A stretch of DNA of 56,217 nt, taken from assembly GCA_964501785.1 (NCBI GenBank), contig CAZCUD010000021.1:1-56217 (forward strand), written 5' to 3'. Source of the stretch: DATBSK01 sp964501785. GTDB lineage: Bacteria; Actinomycetota; Acidimicrobiia; IMCC26256; PALSA-555. Positions 52,497 to 56,217 of this stretch are shown one piece after another. A program made the translations under genes and the position numbers. Below the pieces are notes generated by a model that was not told the DNA's origin, searched no databases, and saw only the letters and a program-made list of their open reading frames with translations. Positions within the stretch are counted from its first letter, which is position 1. Each line of letters opens with the position of its first letter.

Positions 52497-52834
52497 GGTG
52501 CGTCCTCCTCAGCTTGGAGCTCGACGAGCAGGTCGTCGAGCCGGTCGAGTCGCTCGTTCCAGGTGCGCTCGAACGAGCGCACCCAGTCGTGGATCGGCCG
52601 CAGGGCCGGGCCGTCGACCCGGTACCAGCGGCGTCGCCCGTCGGCGCGGACCGCCACCACCCCGACCGCACGCAGCACGCCGAGGTGCTTCGACACCTGG
52701 GGTTGGCTCAGGCCGAGCCGTTCGACGAGCTCGCCGACGGTCGCCTCCCCGTCGCCCATGGCGTCGAGGAGGTCGCGGCGGCGCTCGTCCGCGACGGCGT
52801 TGAACACGTCGGCGGTGGTGGGGGTCCGGGCCAC
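52493..52834 (-). CDS. ArsR family transcriptional regulator
   Basis: The 113-residue winged-helix protein has VFNAVADERRRDLLDAMGDGEATVGELVERLGLSQPQVSKHLGVLRAVGVVAVRADGRRRWYRVDGPALRPIHDW, the canonical ArsR DNA-binding domain. It lacks the CxC metal motif in helix 3 (the region reads ELVERLGLS), so it probably senses something other than arsenite or cadmium. GTG 52834 is preceded at six bases by TATGTT. It lies upstream of the SRPBCC gene with which it forms an operon, and downstream of a palindromic operator. Confidence 0.92.
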   Translation of the reverse strand: MARTPTTADVFNAVADERRRDLLDAMGDGEATVGELVERLGLSQPQVSKHLGVLRAVGVVAVRADGRRRWYRVDGPALRPIHDWVRSFERTWNERLDRLDDLLVELQAEEDAP

Positions 52835-52840
52835 GAAGCA

Positions 52841-52868
52841 AACATATACCGATATCGGAATGTGTCAA
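52841..52868 (-). promoter_or_regulatory. ArsR promoter with palindromic operator
   Basis: Reading on the minus strand: TTGACA (52863-52868), 16 bp, TATGTT (52841-52846), six bases, GTG. The spacer holds CCGATATCGG within a 24-bp inverted repeat (52842-52865) in which 10 of 12 positions per arm match. This is a typical position for autorepression. Confidence 0.72.
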
Positions 52869-52875
52869 CCCTGGG

Positions 52876-52881
52876 TAGGTT
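52876..52881 (+). promoter_or_regulatory. Putative -10 box (TAGGTT) for the SDR at 52888
   Basis: TAGGTT, then CCCCGT, then GTG 52888. It lies only 10 bp from the ArsR operator. Confidence 0.55.
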
Positions 52882-52887
52882 CCCCGT

Positions 52888-53859
52888 GTGACCTGGGAGC
52901 CCGAGCCGGACGCACTGCGGGGGCGGGTCGCGGTCGTCGCCGGCGCCACCCGGGGCGCCGGGCGGGGGATCGCCGCGGCGCTGGGCGAGGTCGGGGCGAC
53001 GGTCGTGTGCACCGGTCGGAGCACCGGCGCGAAGCGCTACGAGTACGACCGGCCCGAGACGATCGAGGAGACGGCCGACCTCGTCACGAGCCTCGGGGGC
53101 ACCGGGATCGCGGAGGTCGTCGACCATCTCGACCCCGCTCAGGTGGGCGCGCTGGCCGAGCGCGTGCGCGCCGACCACGGCCACATCGACGTGCTCGTCA
53201 ACGACATCTGGGGCGCGGAGCTGCTCAAGGGCGGCCCGGACGAGTGGGACGTGCCGATCTGGGAGCTGGACGTCGAGGTCGGTCTGCGCATCCTGCGCCT
53301 CGCGATCGACACCCACCTGATCACGTCGCACGCGCTCTTGCCGCTGCTCGTCGAGCGTCCCGGCGGGCTCGTGGTCGAGGTGACCGACGGCACGACCGAG
53401 TACAACGCGACGCACTACCGCATCTCGGTCTTCTACGACCTCGCGAAGGTCGCGGTGAACCGGCTCGCGTTCTCCCAGGGCCACGAGCTGGCCCCGTTCG
53501 GCGCGACGGCCGTGGCGCTCACGCCGGGCTTCCTGCGCTCCGAGCTCATGCTCGACCACTTCGACGTGACCGAGGAGACCTGGCGCCATGCGTGCGACGG
53601 CACGAACGCCGCGGCGGGCCGACCGGTCGCCCCGCCCGACTTCGCGGCATCGGAGTCGCCCCGGTTCGTCGGTCGCGCGGTGGCCGCGCTCGCCGGCGAT
53701 CCCGGTCGAGCCCGGTGGAACCAGCAGTCGCTCACCTCGGGGATGCTCGCCCGGGAGTACGGCTTCACCGACCTGGACGGCAGCCGGCCCGACGTCTGGC
53801 GCTACATCGCCGAGGTGCACGACGGCGGGGGCGACGGCGATCCCGCCTCGTACCGCTAG
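52888..53859 (+). CDS. SDR family oxidoreductase (DHRS1-like)
   Basis: The 323-residue protein from GTG 52888 has LRGRVAVVAGATRGAGRGIAAALGEVGATVVCTGRS (AGATRGAGRG in place of TGxxxGIG), VLVNDIWGAELLKGGP for the NNAG position and YDLAKVAVNRLAF with the catalytic Tyr-xxx-Lys. The VNDIWG and long C-terminus (FLRSELMLDHFDVTEETWRHACDG onward) match the DHRS1-like SDR group. It is divergent from ArsR, 53 bp apart, so the ArsR operator might influence it too. Confidence 0.87.
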   Translation: MTWEPEPDALRGRVAVVAGATRGAGRGIAAALGEVGATVVCTGRSTGAKRYEYDRPETIEETADLVTSLGGTGIAEVVDHLDPAQVGALAERVRADHGHIDVLVNDIWGAELLKGGPDEWDVPIWELDVEVGLRILRLAIDTHLITSHALLPLLVERPGGLVVEVTDGTTEYNATHYRISVFYDLAKVAVNRLAFSQGHELAPFGATAVALTPGFLRSELMLDHFDVTEETWRHACDGTNAAAGRPVAPPDFAASESPRFVGRAVAALAGDPGRARWNQQSLTSGMLAREYGFTDLDGSRPDVWRYIAEVHDGGGDGDPASYR

Positions 53860-53873
53860 CACCCAACACTTGA

Positions 53874-53898
53874 TTCAAACGCTCGTTTGAAATAGCGT
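53874..53898 (+). promoter_or_regulatory. TetR operator and -10 box
   Basis: TTCAAACG-CT-CGTTTGAA (53874-53891) is a perfect 8-bp inverted repeat typical for TetR regulators. TAGCGT (53893-53898) follows and lies six bases before GTG 53905; bound TetR would cover the promoter. Confidence 0.7.
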
Positions 53899-53904
53899 GC
53901 GGGC

Positions 53905-54552
53905 GTGGCCGCCGTCGACGTCGCTGCGCCCGACACCACCGCCGACCGCCTGCTCGACGCGGCCGAGCGCCTCGTGGCCGACCGTGGGCTCGCGGCCACC
54001 TCGGTGCGCGCGATCTGCGCAGAAGCCGGCGCCAACGTCGCCGCGGTCCACTACCACTTCGGGTCCAAGGACGCGCTCGTCGACGCGGTCCTCGAACGAC
54101 GGATGGCCGACCTCACGTCGACGCGGCTCGCGATGCTCGAGCCACTCGAGGCACAGGCGCACCCGTCGGTCCGCGCGGTCGTCGACGCGCTCGTGCGTCC
54201 GCTGGCGGAGTTCGCCCGCGATCCCGATGGGCCCGGCCGCGCGTACGTGCGCTTCCTCGCCGCACTGAAGGCGTCCGACCAGCTCGATCGCATCGGTGTC
54301 GCGTTCATGCCGCAGTACGAGCGGCTCGCTCCGGTGCTCGCGCGTGCGGTCCCCGCCGCCGCGCCTTCGCTGCTCGCGTTCCGACTCGACCTCGTCAGCG
54401 CACCGCTGCTCGACACGCTCGCCGACCCCGACCATGCGCTTCGCCACTGGTACGGCGACACGCGCCCGACCTACGACGGCCTCGTCGACGCGCTCGTCGA
54501 CGCGGTCACCGCCACCCTCGCCGCCGAAGCGGCACCAGGAGGTACCCGATGA
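53905..54552 (+). CDS. TetR family transcriptional regulator
   Basis: The 215-residue protein has the TetR N-terminal helix-turn-helix, TADRLLDAAERLVADRGLAATSVRAICAEAGANVAAVHYHFGSKDALVDAVLERRM (about residues 12-68). The C-terminal ligand domain resembles the C-terminal TetR_C families used for hydrocarbon and acyl sensing. GTG 53905 lies just behind a perfect operator, implying autorepression. It is coupled by an ATGA overlap to a TauD-type dioxygenase gene that it presumably controls. Confidence 0.92.
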   Translation: MAAVDVAAPDTTADRLLDAAERLVADRGLAATSVRAICAEAGANVAAVHYHFGSKDALVDAVLERRMADLTSTRLAMLEPLEAQAHPSVRAVVDALVRPLAEFARDPDGPGRAYVRFLAALKASDQLDRIGVAFMPQYERLAPVLARAVPAAAPSLLAFRLDLVSAPLLDTLADPDHALRHWYGDTRPTYDGLVDALVDAVTATLAAEAAPGGTR

Positions 54553-55397
54553 GCACGACCCTCGCCCTCGAAGTCCGTCCGGTCTCCGGCGCGCTCGGCG
54601 CCGAGATCCGCGGCATCGACCTCGAGCAGATCACCGATGCCGAGTTCGACGCGCTGCACGAGCTGCTCATCGAGCACCACGTCGTGTTCCTGCCCGGACA
54701 GCGCCTGAGCGCCGACGGTCACGTCTCGTTGGCCCGGCGCTTCGGCGAGATCGAGATCCATCCGTTCATCCCCAAGCTGGACGAGGCGCACCCCGAGATC
54801 GTCGTGCTCGACGGCGACCAGGGAGCGCGGGCCGACGTGTGGCACACCGACGTGACCTGGAGCGAGCACCCGCCGATCGCGTCGATCCTCCACATGGTCG
54901 TGTGCCCCGGCCGCGGTGGCGACACGATGTTCAGCAACCAGCACCTGGTCTACGAGGCGCTTTCGGCACCGATGCGCGAGCTGCTCGACGGCTGCACGGC
55001 GGTGCACACCGCCGCGGTGTTCGGGCACCCCGAGCAGACGGCAGAGCACCCGGTCGTGCGTCGTCACCCGGTGACCGGCCGCAAGTCGCTCTACGTGAAC
55101 CGGCAGTTCACCTCGCACATCCCGCAGCTCCAGCGCGACGAGAGCGACGCGGTGCTCGCGCACCTGTACTCGTACTCCGAGCAGCCCCTGTTCCAGTGTC
55201 GCTACCGGTGGGAGCCGGGCGGCGTGGGGATCTGGGACAACCGATGCACGCAGCACTACGCGGTGAACGACTACGACGAGCGGCGCGTGATCCAGCGCGT
55301 CACGGTGCTCGGCGACGACCCGCAGGGCGACCCGCCCCGCTGGGACGACTACGCCGCGCCCCGCATGGGCGCATCGGCGTCGCCGTACTCGCGCTGA
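54549..55397 (+). CDS. TauD/TfdA family Fe(II)/2-oxoglutarate dioxygenase
   Basis: The 282-residue protein has the iron site His99-x-Asp101 in DVWHTDVTW, the distal His236 in CTQHYAVNDY and the 2-oxoglutarate-binding Arg250 in VIQRVTVLG. ALGAEIRGIDLEQITDAEF and LIEHHVVFLPGQ are family features. TauD/TfdA enzymes hydroxylate sulfonates, phenoxyacetates, sulfate esters or other acids, releasing the leaving group. Substrate residues cannot be read. The TetR gene immediately upstream suggests substrate-induced expression. Confidence 0.93.
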   Translation: MSTTLALEVRPVSGALGAEIRGIDLEQITDAEFDALHELLIEHHVVFLPGQRLSADGHVSLARRFGEIEIHPFIPKLDEAHPEIVVLDGDQGARADVWHTDVTWSEHPPIASILHMVVCPGRGGDTMFSNQHLVYEALSAPMRELLDGCTAVHTAAVFGHPEQTAEHPVVRRHPVTGRKSLYVNRQFTSHIPQLQRDESDAVLAHLYSYSEQPLFQCRYRWEPGGVGIWDNRCTQHYAVNDYDERRVIQRVTVLGDDPQGDPPRWDDYAAPRMGASASPYSR

Positions 55398-55435
55398 TCT
55401 TCGTCACATCTCCGGGGTTCGGTGGTCTGCAGCGG

Positions 55436-55465
55436 TTGACAGACCGAACACACGTTCGATAGGAT
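55436..55465 (+). promoter_or_regulatory. SOS-controlled promoter of the DUF222 gene
   Basis: TTGACA (55436-55441) and TAGGAT (55460-55465) are 18 bp apart, and the spacer contains CGAACACACGTTCG (55445-55458), identical to the dinB box. TGGGGG-N6-CCCCCA (55465-55482) forms a small hairpin at the start of the ~95-nt leader. Confidence 0.82.
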
Positions 55466-55562
55466 GGGGGTCACTTCCCCCACAGTCGAACGAGCCAGTC
55501 GAGACCTTCTCCGGGTGCTCCGGAGGGTGTGTCGCTGGTGGCGATCCTCGGGAGGAGGTGTG

Positions 55563-56217
55563 ATGCGGGTCCCGTCGTTGGACGAGCTGCGGACGTGGCC
55601 GAACGAGCGGCTCCTCGCGGCCCGGGATGCGGCACGCGAGCGCGAGCGGCGGGCGCGTCTGGCGCGGGTGCGGATGGATCGGGTGCTCGACGAGCGCGGC
55701 GCGATGGGCGGCCGGGCGGCGAGCGAGTGGGTCGCGGCGCGGGATCGCACGTCGTCGCGTTCGGCACGCGAGGAGGTCGCGGTGGCCCGGGCGCTCGAAG
55801 ACCTGCCCGCGATCCGGGCGTTGGCGGAGGCGGGGCGTCTGTCGTTGGATCAGCTGGTGCCGTTGGTCGAGCTCGCCACGCCCGACACCGACGTTGAGTG
55901 GGCCCAGCGGGCCGAGCACTGTGCGCCGAGTGAGCTGCGGCGTCTGCTGCGCAAGTCCCGGGTCGTCTCCGCGGAGGAGATGGCGGAGCGGCGCGCGGCG
56001 CGGGCGTTTCGGTGGTGGCGCACCAAGGACGGCCACGGCCTCCGGCTGGCCGGCACGATCTTCGACGTCGACGCCGCGTTCGTCGAAGCCATGCTCGAGC
56101 ACGAGATCGAGACGATGCGTCCCGCCAAGGGGCAGGCCTGGGACTCCCGGGCGCATCGCGGCGCGGACGCGCTCGCCGCGATCTGTCGCCGCGCCCACAC
56201 CAGCCACGCCGCCGGCG
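55563..56217 (+). CDS. DUF222 (13E12 repeat family) protein, probable HNH endonuclease, cut by window edge
   Basis: From ATG 55563 with GGGAGGAGG upstream, an open frame runs to the right edge (218 residues). MRVPSLDELRTWPNERLLAARDAARERERRARLARVRMDRVLDERGAMGG, then LDQLVPLVELATPDTDVEWAQRAEHCAPSELRRLLRK and LRLAGTIFDVDAAFVEAMLEHEIETMRPAKGQAWDSRAHRGADALAAICR match the N-terminal DUF222 domain of 13E12 repeat proteins. The C-terminal HNH nuclease expected from the family is outside the window. In M. tuberculosis, LexA boxes are found upstream of several 13E12 members, as here. A role in DNA repair or in a mobile intervening element is suggested, but the actual function of the family is not settled. 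Confidence 0.85.
   Translation, partial: MRVPSLDELRTWPNERLLAARDAARERERRARLARVRMDRVLDERGAMGGRAASEWVAARDRTSSRSAREEVAVARALEDLPAIRALAEAGRLSLDQLVPLVELATPDTDVEWAQRAEHCAPSELRRLLRKSRVVSAEEMAERRAARAFRWWRTKDGHGLRLAGTIFDVDAAFVEAMLEHEIETMRPAKGQAWDSRAHRGADALAAICRRAHTSHAAG

Overview
The window is high-GC (roughly 70% by eye, not computed), densely packed DNA with GTG and TTG starts, many 4-bp ATGA/GTGA gene overlaps, F420-type luciferase-like oxidoreductases, a FadE34-like fused acyl-CoA dehydrogenase, and a DUF222/13E12-type gene behind a CGAAC-N4-GTTCG SOS box. This points to an actinobacterium. The mix of acyl-CoA, short-chain dehydrogenase (SDR), MaoC, luciferase-like and SnoaL-like genes would fit the class Acidimicrobiia, but that placement is inference. 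I found no rRNA, tRNA, CRISPR array or insertion sequence.

Layout. 1-3.0 kb (minus): edge-truncated PhyH dioxygenase, nitrilase-family hydrolase, secreted beta-propeller-like protein. 3.1-13 kb: an SDR; a divergent oxyR-katG peroxide module with its redox residues intact; two membrane proteins (DUF2254, PAP2-like); an acyl-CoA dehydrogenase; a methyltransferase; and a malY-like C-S lyase broken by a 4-base duplication. 12.9-30 kb is the most striking part: what looks like an uncharacterised catabolic island. It has a sugar-type ABC importer (binding protein, one permease, double ATPase), a cyclase/formamidase-like hydrolase, a P450, three SnoaL/NTF2-like proteins, a FadR-type GntR regulator, an amidase, an F420-type oxidoreductase, a class II aldolase, an amidohydrolase, a CoA ligase, a metallo-beta-lactamase-fold hydrolase and a D-2-hydroxyacid dehydrogenase. 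AT-rich promoter/operator islands precede three transcription units.

30-47.5 kb holds general and accessory lipid metabolism: SDRs, a DMT exporter coupled to a possible circularly permuted NlpC/P60-like protein, a cupin, two MaoC-like hydratases with a zinc alcohol dehydrogenase, a CPBP protease remnant, a DrrAB-type exporter, a FAD monooxygenase-like protein, a class C beta-lactamase-fold hydrolase, a second luciferase-like oxidoreductase, an ester cyclase, a microprotein coupled to a cysteine-less peroxiredoxin-like protein, crotonases and a fused two-domain acyl-CoA dehydrogenase. 47.5-56.2 kb has a DUF2889 protein, SOS-controlled dinB, a ferritin-like protein with an acetyltransferase, an ArsR-SRPBCC pair, an SDR, a TetR-TauD pair and an SOS-controlled DUF222 gene running off the right edge.

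Two regulatory patterns recur. More than a dozen genes on both strands have a TANNNT hexamer (often TAGGGT or TAGGTT) ending 6-9 nt before the start codon with no Shine-Dalgarno, a signature of leaderless transcription. Most convergent gene pairs end in a hairpin whose arms contain or abut the two stop codons. Function calls rest on motifs read from translations; no database search was run.
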